This document shows, in pieces, positions 17,947 to 27,637 of a stretch of DNA of 64,000 bases (position 1 is the stretch's first letter; every line of letters begins with the position of its first letter). The position numbers and the translations under genes are program-made. The DNA is from Rhizobium sp. Root483D2. GTDB taxonomy: Bacteria; Pseudomonadota; Alphaproteobacteria; Rhizobiales; Rhizobiaceae. The notes under the pieces were generated by a model, which did not search any database, had not been told where the DNA came from, and worked only from the letters and a program-made list of their open reading frames with translations. The stretch covers positions 32,860 through 96,859 of the forward strand of contig NZ_LMFB01000011.1 of the NCBI RefSeq assembly GCF_001426685.1, given 5' to 3'.

Positions 17947-17957
17947 TTGTCAGACAA
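17947..17957. promoter_or_regulatory. GntR-type operator box, regulator side
   Basis: TTGTCAGACAA is a perfect palindrome around a central base, 37 bp upstream of the gntR start. It matches TNGTNNNACNA. TTGACC at 17932-17937 could be a -35 element. Position implies autoregulation. Confidence 0.65.
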
Positions 17958-17993
17958 TGAGAAGAATAGCCGGAACGGAAATCGAGGATTGCC

Positions 17994-18725
17994 TTGGACG
18001 AACCCCTTCGTGATGCCCGCACCCTGGTGATCCAGCTTCGTGATCGCATTGCCGATCTCATACGGGATGAAGGCCTGAAACCCGGCGATAAACTCCCGAC
18101 CGAGGCACAGCTGACCGCGCGCTTCAAGATCTCGCGCCCGGCCGTGCGCGAGGCGCTGAAACTGCTGGAACAGGACAACATCATCTATGTCGAGCATGGG
18201 CGCGGCCGCTTTGTCTCGGCCATCTCTGCCGTGCAGGTCGACCGGCCGATTACCGTCTTTGAAAGCGTCACGGAGATGGCGCAGCAATATGGCTACACGC
18301 CCAAAAACAAGGTTCTGTCGATCTCCGAACTTGCTCCGGACGAAACCGTCGCGAAACAGCTGCGGCTCGAACCGGGCGACCGCGTCATTCGCATCGAGCG
18401 CCTGCGCCTGGAAAACGACACCCCGATCATGTACTGCATCGACTATGTGCCGCGCGCCATTATCCCGATGCGCCTTTACGATATCGACTGGAGCGGATCG
18501 CTCCTGTCCTTGCTGGATCAGCAAAAGCAGCGGCCACGCATGTCCGCCGCCTCGGTAACGGCCGTGATGCTTCCCGATGACGTCGTCGCGCGCAACGACT
18601 TGCGCGATTTCGGCCCGGCACTCCTGATTACCGAAACCTGTTTCAACGCGGCGGGCACCCCCGTCATTTACGCGATCGACTACCATCGCGGCAGTCATTT
18701 TTCCTTCAGCCTGGTGCGCAAGTAG
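17994..18725 (+). CDS. GntR/HutC-family transcriptional regulator (UTRA domain)
   Basis: 243-residue regulator. Winged helix-turn-helix at about 10-75 with GDKLPTEAQLTARFKISRPA and RGRFVS, then a UTRA ligand-binding domain (about 95-235; RIERLRLENDTPIMYCIDYV, and the terminal IDYHRGSHFSFSLVRK). The start is TTG at 17994, with GAGGA 5 bases upstream; no ATG fits. UTRA regulators of this kind sense sugar phosphates, and FrlR-type proteins sense fructosyl-amino-acid phosphates. Matching boxes at 17818, 17947 and 11725 suggest it controls the divergent deglycase/kinase operon, itself and the transporter operon. Confidence 0.92.
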   Translation: MDEPLRDARTLVIQLRDRIADLIRDEGLKPGDKLPTEAQLTARFKISRPAVREALKLLEQDNIIYVEHGRGRFVSAISAVQVDRPITVFESVTEMAQQYGYTPKNKVLSISELAPDETVAKQLRLEPGDRVIRIERLRLENDTPIMYCIDYVPRAIIPMRLYDIDWSGSLLSLLDQQKQRPRMSAASVTAVMLPDDVVARNDLRDFGPALLITETCFNAAGTPVIYAIDYHRGSHFSFSLVRK

Positions 18726-19051
18726 ACTTGAGCGGCCGTCACGCCATAGCGCGCGCCAAGTGAAATGGTCATTGCACCGCTGGTAAATTTTCGAACAGTC
18801 GATAAATTACCACTACGTTCAAAGGTCCACGCTCAAAGGTTTCAAATGCACGTATGGGTTCGCGATTACGAAATCGATCAGGCACGATGCGTGCTGAAGA
18901 AAAAACGCCAGTGCAAAGCCCCCTTCCCGGCCGCAATGCAGCCCGGTCCCACCGGTCGCGCTTGAGCAATTCCTGTCTTTCCTTCATCCGTAGTCAGCCG
19001 CTTTATCGAACCCAGCGTTAAAGCCTTTCTACCCATCATTTTGGGTGCCGC
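18726..19051. other. Intergenic region without recognised features
   Basis: 326 bases, lower in GC than the flanks. Short open frames on both strands have no ribosome-binding site and no recognisable motif. Confidence 0.4.
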
Positions 19052-19498
19052 ATGGCGATATTTTTCAAAACCGCGATTACCGATGCCGCAGCATTCGCGA
19101 TGCTGGAGGAACGGCTGTCGAGCGGACAGGGTTTCGACGGCTACTTCAATCAATATGGTGAGGAGGACGAGTTGACCCTTTCCTGGGCTCCGGCCATGAG
19201 CGCGGACGAGTTCAAGGACGAGGTGACGGACGCATTGAGAACATTATGGCAGACAACGCGCTTTTGGCTGGTCTACCAGCGCGTTGAGAGCCGCGACGAT
19301 CTCAGCATCAACGAAATCCGCAGCGCTGCAATCCGCCTGAGCCGCAGTTATGCGCAAGCCGTCGTCGTCACGTTCTGCCTGCTGGGCCGGGCCGACAGCA
19401 ACAGCGATCTCGAACTGATTTTCGTCTGCTTTCGCGACGAAGCGGAACGCCGCAATTTTCGGGTGCGCTATGAGGGAAAATTCATCCCGGCGTCATAA
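19052..19498 (+). CDS. Hypothetical protein
   Basis: 148-residue protein of unknown function, starting MAIFFKTAITDAAAFAML. No signal peptide or membrane segment; mixed helix/strand composition with an acidic middle (SADEFKDEVTDALRTLWQTT). GC and third-position usage look coding. No clear ribosome-binding site is visible before the ATG. It stands alone between the GntR gene and a DUF982 gene. No function is proposed. Confidence 0.65.
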   Translation: MAIFFKTAITDAAAFAMLEERLSSGQGFDGYFNQYGEEDELTLSWAPAMSADEFKDEVTDALRTLWQTTRFWLVYQRVESRDDLSINEIRSAAIRLSRSYAQAVVVTFCLLGRADSNSDLELIFVCFRDEAERRNFRVRYEGKFIPAS

Positions 19499-19562
19499 CC
19501 GTTTTCGCTGCATCCGACCGTCTGACAGCCAGCCTTGTCAGAACAATGCCGTTTCCTGGCAT

Positions 19563-19587
19563 GGAACAAATATTAGCGATCCGAGTT
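19563..19587 (+). promoter_or_regulatory. EcfG-type stress promoter of DUF982 gene
   Basis: GGAAC at 19563-19567, 16-base spacer, AGTT at 19584-19587; the -10 ends 30 bp before the start codon at 19617. Matches the alphaproteobacterial general-stress consensus GGAAC-N16/17-CGTT except for one -10 base. Confidence 0.65.
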
Positions 19588-19616
19588 GTTTTGATGGCTC
19601 TGGGAGGAGCCCCAAA

Positions 19617-19883
19617 ATGATCATCGAAACGGAAATGAATTGCAGCGATATCTGCTGGGCCGAGCCCGTGCGCGTGCGCGTCGGCCATGGTGTCCCCGTC
19701 AATATCGATGGCCCGCAATCCGCCTTAAACACCATGATGCAACGATGGCCGCAGACAGGCGGCGAGCAGTATGAGCGCGCCCGAAAACTCTGCATGGCGG
19801 CGCTTGGCAGACGCGTCCCGGCGGCATCCATCCGCGACGACTTTGTCGCCGCATGCGTTGAGGCTGATATCCTCGCCGAGTAA
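19617..19883 (+). CDS. DUF982 domain protein
   Basis: 88-residue protein of the DUF982 family, small proteins common in Rhizobiales and of unknown function. Family pattern seen: WAEPVRVRVG, IDGPQSALNTMMQRWP, GGEQYERARKLCMAAL, then FVAACVEADILAE. ATG at 19617 follows GGGAGGAG; the longer upstream frame is rejected because it runs through the promoter. Preceded by an EcfG-type promoter, so probably stress-induced. Two relatives lie at 44304 and 44611. Confidence 0.85.
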   Translation: MIIETEMNCSDICWAEPVRVRVGHGVPVNIDGPQSALNTMMQRWPQTGGEQYERARKLCMAALGRRVPAASIRDDFVAACVEADILAE

Positions 19884-20119
19884 TGTTGGCTTCAGCGGCC
19901 AGAGTCTGATCAGGACTTCTGAAACACGCCATTCATGCTGCGCCCGGTTGCAAGCATCTTACTTCCAGTTATGCAATGGCTGAAAACAGTGCAAGAGCCT
20001 CTGGATTGGCCAGCGCCATCTGGTTTTGGCTAGCGTTTCCGTTGATTTCAATTTTGTCGCTTAGTCAATGTGCCTAGAAAAAATGGTATTTTCGGCAGGG
20101 GTCGGGCATATCGGAGCGT

Positions 20120-20165
20120 GTTCCGGTCAGCCTTCAGACTCAGTTCCGGTCGGCCTTCAGACTCA
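20120..20165. repeat. Tandem 23-bp direct repeat upstream of katE
   Basis: Two adjacent 23-base copies, 20120-20142 and 20143-20165, beginning GTTCCGGTC and ending CTTCAGACTCA; they differ at one base. It lies in the 391-base gap between the DUF982 gene and katE. A role as a regulatory repeat is possible but unsupported. Nothing else in this gap is recognisable apart from a weak GGAAC-N16-GATT at 20215-20239. Confidence 0.75.
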
Positions 20166-20274
20166 CATGCGATCTGCGCTGAATGCACATGAGGGCGGCT
20201 TGGCTTCAATTGACGGAACAAAAGGCAGATGAGGCGATTGTCTTGGCTCTATCCTCAAATCCGGAGCCCCCTTG

Positions 20275-22392
<2,118 letters not shown>

Positions 22393-22399
22393 TCGTGAT

Positions 22400-22428
22400 A
22401 TGGGCAGGGCCTTTGCGGTCCTGCCCAT
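22400..22428. terminator. Bidirectional stem-loop after katE
   Basis: ATGGGCAGG (22400-22408) pairs with CCTGCCCAT (22420-22428), extended by GCC/GGT inside and TGAT/ATCA outside. It lies between the convergent katE and hlyD-like genes. Confidence 0.75.
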
Positions 22429-22477
22429 GATCAAAACAAAGATCGCCAAACTTCTGTCCTGAACTGAAGGTCGAGCT

Positions 22478-23887
22478 TCAAGGCTCCCGGATGGCTGTGT
22501 CGAGGCCGCGCAGCAGCGGGTAAAGGAAATAGGAAATCACTGTCCGGCTTCCGACCTTGATCTCTGCTGAAACGGTCATCCCCGGCAAGAGGCGAACGGG
22601 CTCCCCTGGGGCTTGCAGAAGTGTGCTGGCGAGCAGCACGCGTGCCTTGAAGAACGGCACGGCTGGCTCGCCGCCACCTGCTGGTTTTTCCGGAGGCGGA
22701 AACGCGTCCCGGCTGATGGTTCTGACGGTCCCCGTCACGGTACCGAATTTCTGGAATGGGTAGGCATCAAGCTTGACCCGCGCCTCCTTATCGACGGCGA
22801 CACGGCCAATGTCCTGCGAGGTGATCGAAACCTCTGCCTCAAGCGGAACATCCAGCGGAACAAGTGTCACGATCGGTTCGGCCTCCCGAACGACCGAGCC
22901 GACCGAGCGTTGTGCAAGGTCGAGCACGACGGCATCTTCCGGGGCCGTCAGCGTCACCATGTTGCGGCGCAGCTCCATCTTCTTCAATTCTTCGCCCGCC
23001 ATGTCGCGCTGGTTGCGCAATTCGACCAGCTGCTCCATGGAGGCACGCCGGAAGTCCTCGATGAACGCCTGCCGGTCAGCTGTCAGCTTGGCCAGCGAAT
23101 GCCCGGCCTCCGCCGCCTTGCCGTGCAGCGCAGTGATATCGGCATCGACATCAAGCCGCGCGTCGCGCGAACCGAGGAAGGCGACGAGCGATCCGGTATC
23201 GTTCCTGTAGAGCGTCTCGCGCGCTTTTTCGATCAGGATCAGGTTGTCGCGGCGGCTGGTGAGAACCGTCTCCTGGTTTGTACCCGATTGGATCGCGGCG
23301 GCCTGCCCGGCGATTTGCTGATCGAAATTCTGCACCTGGGCGGTGTAGAAAGCGTGGCGCTGCGCAAAAAGCTGGACCTGCAGCTGCTCGTCGGGAGACC
23401 CTCCCGCCAGTTTCGAATAATCCGTGCCGGCAATCTCGGCGTTGATACGCTTGACCTGGGCATCGAGGGCCGTAAATTTGGTGCGCTGCTGATCGACATC
23501 AGATTGGCTGAAGGTCGCGTCAAGCGTTGCCAATGTCTGCCCGGCCTTGACGATCTCGCCCGTGGTCACGTCGATCGTGCGGATGATCGATGTTTCCAGC
23601 GGTTGAACGATAATGGTCGGCCGGGTGGTGATCAGCTTGCCAGGTGCAATGACCACCTCGTCGATCTTGGAGAGCGATGCCCAGACGATGGCCGTGCCAA
23701 TCAGCGCGGTGATCCCGTAGAGCGTCATCCGGGCAATTCTGGGCGGAACGCGCTCTTCCAGTTCGACCGCATCGGATTGGAATTCGGCAAAGGCCGGCGG
23801 CAGCTTCGGCTTGACGATAATTTCCGTGTCCCGCTTTGCGGCGGGAACCGGCAGGTTTTGGTGGAGTTTTTCCGGACGCGCGTTCAT
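22478..23887 (-). CDS. Type I secretion periplasmic adaptor (HlyD/PrsE family)
   Basis: 469-residue membrane fusion protein linking an inner-membrane ABC exporter to an outer-membrane TolC-like channel. Short cytosolic N-terminus, one transmembrane helix (about 54-74), then a lipoyl-like segment (PGKLITTRPTIIVQPLETSI), a long coiled-coil hairpin (about 120-310) and a C-terminal beta-barrel (LTAPEDAVVLDLAQRSVGSV; LLPGMTVSAEIKVG). The start overlaps the stop of the ABC exporter gene by 4 bp. Last gene of the five-gene operon. No outer-membrane channel gene is in the window, so a shared TolC is presumably used. Confidence 0.94.
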   Translation of the reverse strand: MNARPEKLHQNLPVPAAKRDTEIIVKPKLPPAFAEFQSDAVELEERVPPRIARMTLYGITALIGTAIVWASLSKIDEVVIAPGKLITTRPTIIVQPLETSIIRTIDVTTGEIVKAGQTLATLDATFSQSDVDQQRTKFTALDAQVKRINAEIAGTDYSKLAGGSPDEQLQVQLFAQRHAFYTAQVQNFDQQIAGQAAAIQSGTNQETVLTSRRDNLILIEKARETLYRNDTGSLVAFLGSRDARLDVDADITALHGKAAEAGHSLAKLTADRQAFIEDFRRASMEQLVELRNQRDMAGEELKKMELRRNMVTLTAPEDAVVLDLAQRSVGSVVREAEPIVTLVPLDVPLEAEVSITSQDIGRVAVDKEARVKLDAYPFQKFGTVTGTVRTISRDAFPPPEKPAGGGEPAVPFFKARVLLASTLLQAPGEPVRLLPGMTVSAEIKVGSRTVISYFLYPLLRGLDTAIREP

Positions 23888-26028
23888 GCCGATTGCCTCG
23901 TTTGCTGCGTCCAGAGATGACGGTAGGTAATGCAGCGCGAGACGAGCTGATCGTGGCGGCCGATATCGGCGATCTTGCCGCGATCGACGACGAGGATCGC
24001 ATCGGCATCGACCAGCGTGGTCAGGCGATGGGACACGATGATCACGGTACGCCCCTCGGCAATCTTGCTCAGGTTCTGCCGCAGGATGGCTTCGCTGTCG
24101 GGATCAAGTGCGCTGGTGGCTTCATCCAGGATCAGCAGTTTCGGATTGGTGATCAGCGCACGGGCAATGGCCAGGCGCTGCTTCTGGCCGCCGGAAAGGT
24201 TCGAGGCATTTTCCTCCAGCATGGATTCAAAACCGCGCGGCAGCCGCTCGATGAACTCTTCGGCGCCGGCAATGCGGGCGACTTCGATGATCTCCTCGAT
24301 GCTGGCATCGGGCTTGGCGGCGGCGATATTGTCGCGCACCGAGCCGCGGAACAGAAAATTGTCCTGCAGAACGACGCCGATGCTGGAGCGCAGATGGACC
24401 AGATCGATTTCCCGGCTGTCATAGCCGTCGATCCGGACCAGCCCCTGCTGGTTCTGGTAGAGCCCCTGGATGAGACGGGTCACGGTCGTCTTTCCCGATC
24501 CGCTCTTGCCGACAATTCCAAAGACAGACCCGGCGGGAACCGTGAAGGACACGTCGTCGAGCGCCGGCGCACCGTCGGGCCCATAGCGGAACGTGACCTT
24601 GTCGAATTCGATGCGGCCCTTCAACTGCGGCCGGATCCCCCGCCCACGGCCGAACTGTTCCGGACGCTGGTTCATGATCTCGCCGAGCATGCGCACGGAC
24701 AGGGCCACTTCCTGATATTCGTGAACCATGGTGACGATCTGCACGAGCGGGCCGGACACGCGGCCTGCCAGCATGTTGAAGGCGACCAGCGCACCGATAG
24801 TCATGGAACCGCTGAATACATCTAGCGCTCCGAGCCCGATGATCGCAACGCTCATCAGTTTTTCCAAAAGCCCGGTCAATGCCTGGGCAACGGTCGAGAT
24901 CTTATCGACGCGAAAGCGCACGGAGATGGCTTGCGCGGAACGATCGTCCCAGACCTGGCGCTGACGCGGCTCGAGCGCCAGTGACTTGACGGTGCGCATG
25001 CCATGCACCGTCTCGACCAGCAGCGCCTGACGCTCGCCTTCGGCCTGATAGAGGGCCTGGAGCCGCCGCTGAAACGGCCCCACCAGAACCATGACCACCA
25101 GGCCGACAAGGGCTGCAAAGCCCAGGACGACAAAGGTCAGCTTGACGCTGTAGAGAACCAGGATCGGTATGAAGACCAGGAGCGAAACCGCATCCAGAAG
25201 GGTAAGGAACAGCCGGCCCGTCAGGAACTCGCGGATACGGCCCGTCTGTTGCATATGCTTGACCAGCACACCGGCCGAGGCCTGCTCGAACAAGGCGATC
25301 GGCAGATTGAGAAGGTGCCCGAACGTGCGCGTGGCGATCCTGATGTCGATCTTGTTGGTCGCGTAAAGCAGCAGGTAGCGCCTCAGGAAAGTAAAGGCCG
25401 CATCGAAAAGGAGCGCAATAGCAATGCCGATGGTGAGAACCGCAAGTGTAGAATAGCTCTGGTGGACAAGGACCTTGTCGATCACAAGCTGGAAAAAGAT
25501 CGGCGTTGCGAGCCCCAGCCCGTAGAGGACGAAGGCAGCGAGCGCCACGTCGCGAAGTAAGCTGCGCTGGCGGACAATTTCTGGAATGAACCAGCGAAAA
25601 CCGAATGGCTGATCGGTGTCGGAAAGACGATAGCTGCGTTTGACGAGGATGACCGATCCGCGCCAATGTTTTGCAAATTGCTCCTGGTTGAGCAGGATGA
25701 ATTCCGGACGCTGGGCCAGGGGATCGAGCACCCGGATCATCTCGCCCTCACCGCTGCCTGCCGCACCGGCGATGACAACCCAATTGCCGTTTTCAAGCTC
25801 GGCGAGCAACGGAAAGGCGTCGCCGAGCTGAAACAGAGACCGCCAGGTCAGCGTCAGGTTTTTGGCCTTCAGCCCCGCGTCCTTTGCCATGCGCAGGAGT
25901 TGCCGCATCGGCACCGCCTGCTCGCCGACCGCATAGTCGTGCAAAAGCCGTTCGGGTGACAGATCAACACCATGGTGACGGCCGACCAGGGCCAGACACT
26001 GGAGGTTTGTGTGCGCGAGTGTACTCAT
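23884..26028 (-). CDS. Type I secretion ABC exporter with C39-like domain (HlyB/LapB type)
   Basis: 714-residue exporter of unfolded proteins. N-terminal C39-like domain (about 1-125): in place of the protease His region it has NWVVIAGA, so it is predicted to be non-cleaving, as in HlyB, and to act as substrate docking. Six-helix transmembrane domain about 150-450. The ATPase domain has Walker A GIVGKSGSGKTT, signature NLSGGQKQRLAIARAL, Walker B LLILDEATSALDP and His in IIVSHRLTT. Absence of a cleaving peptidase implies substrates with a C-terminal signal rather than a double-glycine leader. Follows the 101-residue protein gene by 34 bp. Confidence 0.95.
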   Translation of the reverse strand: MSTLAHTNLQCLALVGRHHGVDLSPERLLHDYAVGEQAVPMRQLLRMAKDAGLKAKNLTLTWRSLFQLGDAFPLLAELENGNWVVIAGAAGSGEGEMIRVLDPLAQRPEFILLNQEQFAKHWRGSVILVKRSYRLSDTDQPFGFRWFIPEIVRQRSLLRDVALAAFVLYGLGLATPIFFQLVIDKVLVHQSYSTLAVLTIGIAIALLFDAAFTFLRRYLLLYATNKIDIRIATRTFGHLLNLPIALFEQASAGVLVKHMQQTGRIREFLTGRLFLTLLDAVSLLVFIPILVLYSVKLTFVVLGFAALVGLVVMVLVGPFQRRLQALYQAEGERQALLVETVHGMRTVKSLALEPRQRQVWDDRSAQAISVRFRVDKISTVAQALTGLLEKLMSVAIIGLGALDVFSGSMTIGALVAFNMLAGRVSGPLVQIVTMVHEYQEVALSVRMLGEIMNQRPEQFGRGRGIRPQLKGRIEFDKVTFRYGPDGAPALDDVSFTVPAGSVFGIVGKSGSGKTTVTRLIQGLYQNQQGLVRIDGYDSREIDLVHLRSSIGVVLQDNFLFRGSVRDNIAAAKPDASIEEIIEVARIAGAEEFIERLPRGFESMLEENASNLSGGQKQRLAIARALITNPKLLILDEATSALDPDSEAILRQNLSKIAEGRTVIIVSHRLTTLVDADAILVVDRGKIADIGRHDQLVSRCITYRHLWTQQTRQSA

Positions 26029-26062
26029 GGCCTCACTTGGAACAAAGGGCTTGCGTGGCCGG

Positions 26063-26371
26063 TCAGTTGAAATTCGGCGAAGCGTTCACCGAAAGCGGCG
26101 GCTGCTGGCCTGAATCTGCAGCCGGCATTTGCGCAATGTCCCCGATGCGGCGCACCGCGCCCGCCTCGACCAGGCCGTTTAAGGCTTTCTGCATGAGGTC
26201 CACCGCATTGGCGAAAGCATCCACCGGCATGATGATCCGCTGGCGAAAGACGGGTCGCGGATTGTTGCTGGCATCGCGCTCGGTCGGCGAAAGCGACATC
26301 ATGTCGATCCGCACGATCGTGCCCGTCACGGTGATCTCACCGATTCCATCGGCATAAAGCTCATTGTTCAT
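26063..26371 (-). CDS. Small conserved-looking protein in type I secretion operon
   Basis: 102-residue cytosolic protein of unknown function, beginning MNNELYADGIGEITVTG and containing a basic/hydrophobic middle (RPVFRQRIIMPVDAFANAVD) and a helix MQKALNGLVEAGAV. ATG at 26371 is preceded by GGAGACGATA, a good ribosome-binding site. It lies between the GTPase gene (31 bp upstream) and the ABC exporter gene, so it is co-transcribed with secretion genes. A chaperone or regulatory role is possible but unproved. Confidence 0.75.
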   Translation of the reverse strand: MNNELYADGIGEITVTGTIVRIDMMSLSPTERDASNNPRPVFRQRIIMPVDAFANAVDLMQKALNGLVEAGAVRRIGDIAQMPAADSGQQPPLSVNASPNFN

Positions 26372-26402
26372 TATCGTCTCCATTGGTTGATGGTGAGGCC
26401 GG

Positions 26403-27635
26403 TCATGCGGCATGCACGTGCTCCCAGGGCGGGAAAGGATCGTTCAGAGCGTCGGCGAGGCGAGGATCAAATCCGGTTTCGGACCCGATCAGACAGTCGT
26501 CGAGCGCGGCGCGGATGGCTTTTTCCACAAAGCCTGCTCCGATAAAGACCAGCTCCTGGCGCCGGTCGCCCCAGACTGGGCTCCAATTCCGCTCAAGCAA
26601 CGCTGCAAATTGCGGATGCCGGGGCCAATGTCCCTTCGGAACGGTGACCCACCACATACCTTTGGATTCGACCCGATGCTGCACGCCGGCAATCGACAGA
26701 AGCCCGATCCAGTCCGGCCGGGTTGCCAGCCAGAAATGGCCCTTTGCCCGGATGAGACCCGGCCATTGCCTGTTCAGGAAGTTTTGAAGTTTGGCGGGAT
26801 CGAAGGGCTGCCGCGCACGGTAAACGAAGCTGGATATGCCATATTCTTCCGTTTCGGGCACATGGTCTCCCCAGCCGTATAATTCCTTATGCCAGAGTGG
26901 ATGCCGGGCCGATTTTGCTTCGCTGAACAGGCCGGTATCGAGAATGCCGGATAGCGGAACATGGCCGAAATCCGTTTCGATCACGCGCGCGCCGGGATTA
27001 AGCGCTGCAACGATTCGGCGCAACGCATCGCGCATCTGCGGCGTCACCTCCGATATCTTGTTGATGACGACGACATCGGCAAATTCGATCTGCTCAACCA
27101 GCAGATCGACCAGGGTGCGATGATCGTCATCCGCCCTTGCCTCGCCACGATCGCTCAACAGGTCGGTGCTGGTATAGTCAGTCAGCAGATTGACGGCATC
27201 GACGACTGAAACCATCGTATCGAGCCGGGCGATATCGCACAGCGCAGCGCCCGTTTCATCCCGGAAAGAAAATGTCGCCGCGATTGGCAGAGGTTCGGCA
27301 ATCCCGGTTGCCTCGATCAGCAGATAGTCGAACCGCCCCTCCGCAGCCAGCCTGCGGACTTCGTTCAGCAAATCGTCGCGCAGGGTGCAGCAAATGCAGC
27401 CATTCGTCAGCTCCACCAGCGTTTCGTCGGTACGCGACAATTGCGCGCCGCCATCGCGAACGAGATCCGCATCAATGTTGATCTCGCTCATATCGTTGAC
27501 CAGGACAGCGACGCGAAGACCCTCGCGGTTGCGCAGCACATGGTTCAGGATCGTGGTTTTTCCCGCGCCCAGAAAACCCGCAAGCACTGTCACTGGCAAT
27601 CTTTTGCCGCCTTGCACGCCCGCCCACTCTGTCAT
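26403..27635 (-). CDS. CobW/COG0523-family GTP-binding protein (metallochaperone-like)
   Basis: 410-residue G3E-family GTPase. Walker [19 protein letters not shown], the metal-binding GCICC motif ([16 protein letters not shown]), Walker B-like [15 protein letters not shown] and the guanine-specificity motif VVINKISE are intact. The C-terminal CobW_C domain follows (about 280-390, with [19 protein letters not shown] and [10 protein letters not shown]). Members deliver zinc or cobalt to client proteins. ATG at 27635 sits 2 bp after the stop of the 1485-residue protein gene; earlier in-frame starts lie inside that gene. Location inside a secretion operon is unusual. Confidence 0.92.
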   Translation of the reverse strand: MTEWAGVQGGKRLPVTVLAGFLGAGKTTILNHVLRNREGLRVAVLVNDMSEINIDADLVRDGGAQLSRTDETLVELTNGCICCTLRDDLLNEVRRLAAEGRFDYLLIEATGIAEPLPIAATFSFRDETGAALCDIARLDTMVSVVDAVNLLTDYTSTDLLSDRGEARADDDHRTLVDLLVEQIEFADVVVINKISEVTPQMRDALRRIVAALNPGARVIETDFGHVPLSGILDTGLFSEAKSARHPLWHKELYGWGDHVPETEEYGISSFVYRARQPFDPAKLQNFLNRQWPGLIRAKGHFWLATRPDWIGLLSIAGVQHRVESKGMWWVTVPKGHWPRHPQFAALLERNWSPVWGDRRQELVFIGAGFVEKAIRAALDDCLIGSETGFDPRLADALNDPFPPWEHVHAA

Positions 27636-27637
27636 CG

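Noticed and set aside
20215..20239. EcfG promoter for katE
   Set aside because: GGAAC-N16-GATT lacks the GTT of the -10 element; not strong enough to list as a promoter.
22613..23920. 435-codon plus-strand open frame
   Set aside because: Shadow of the hlyD-like gene on the opposite strand; Arg/Gly-rich with no family features.
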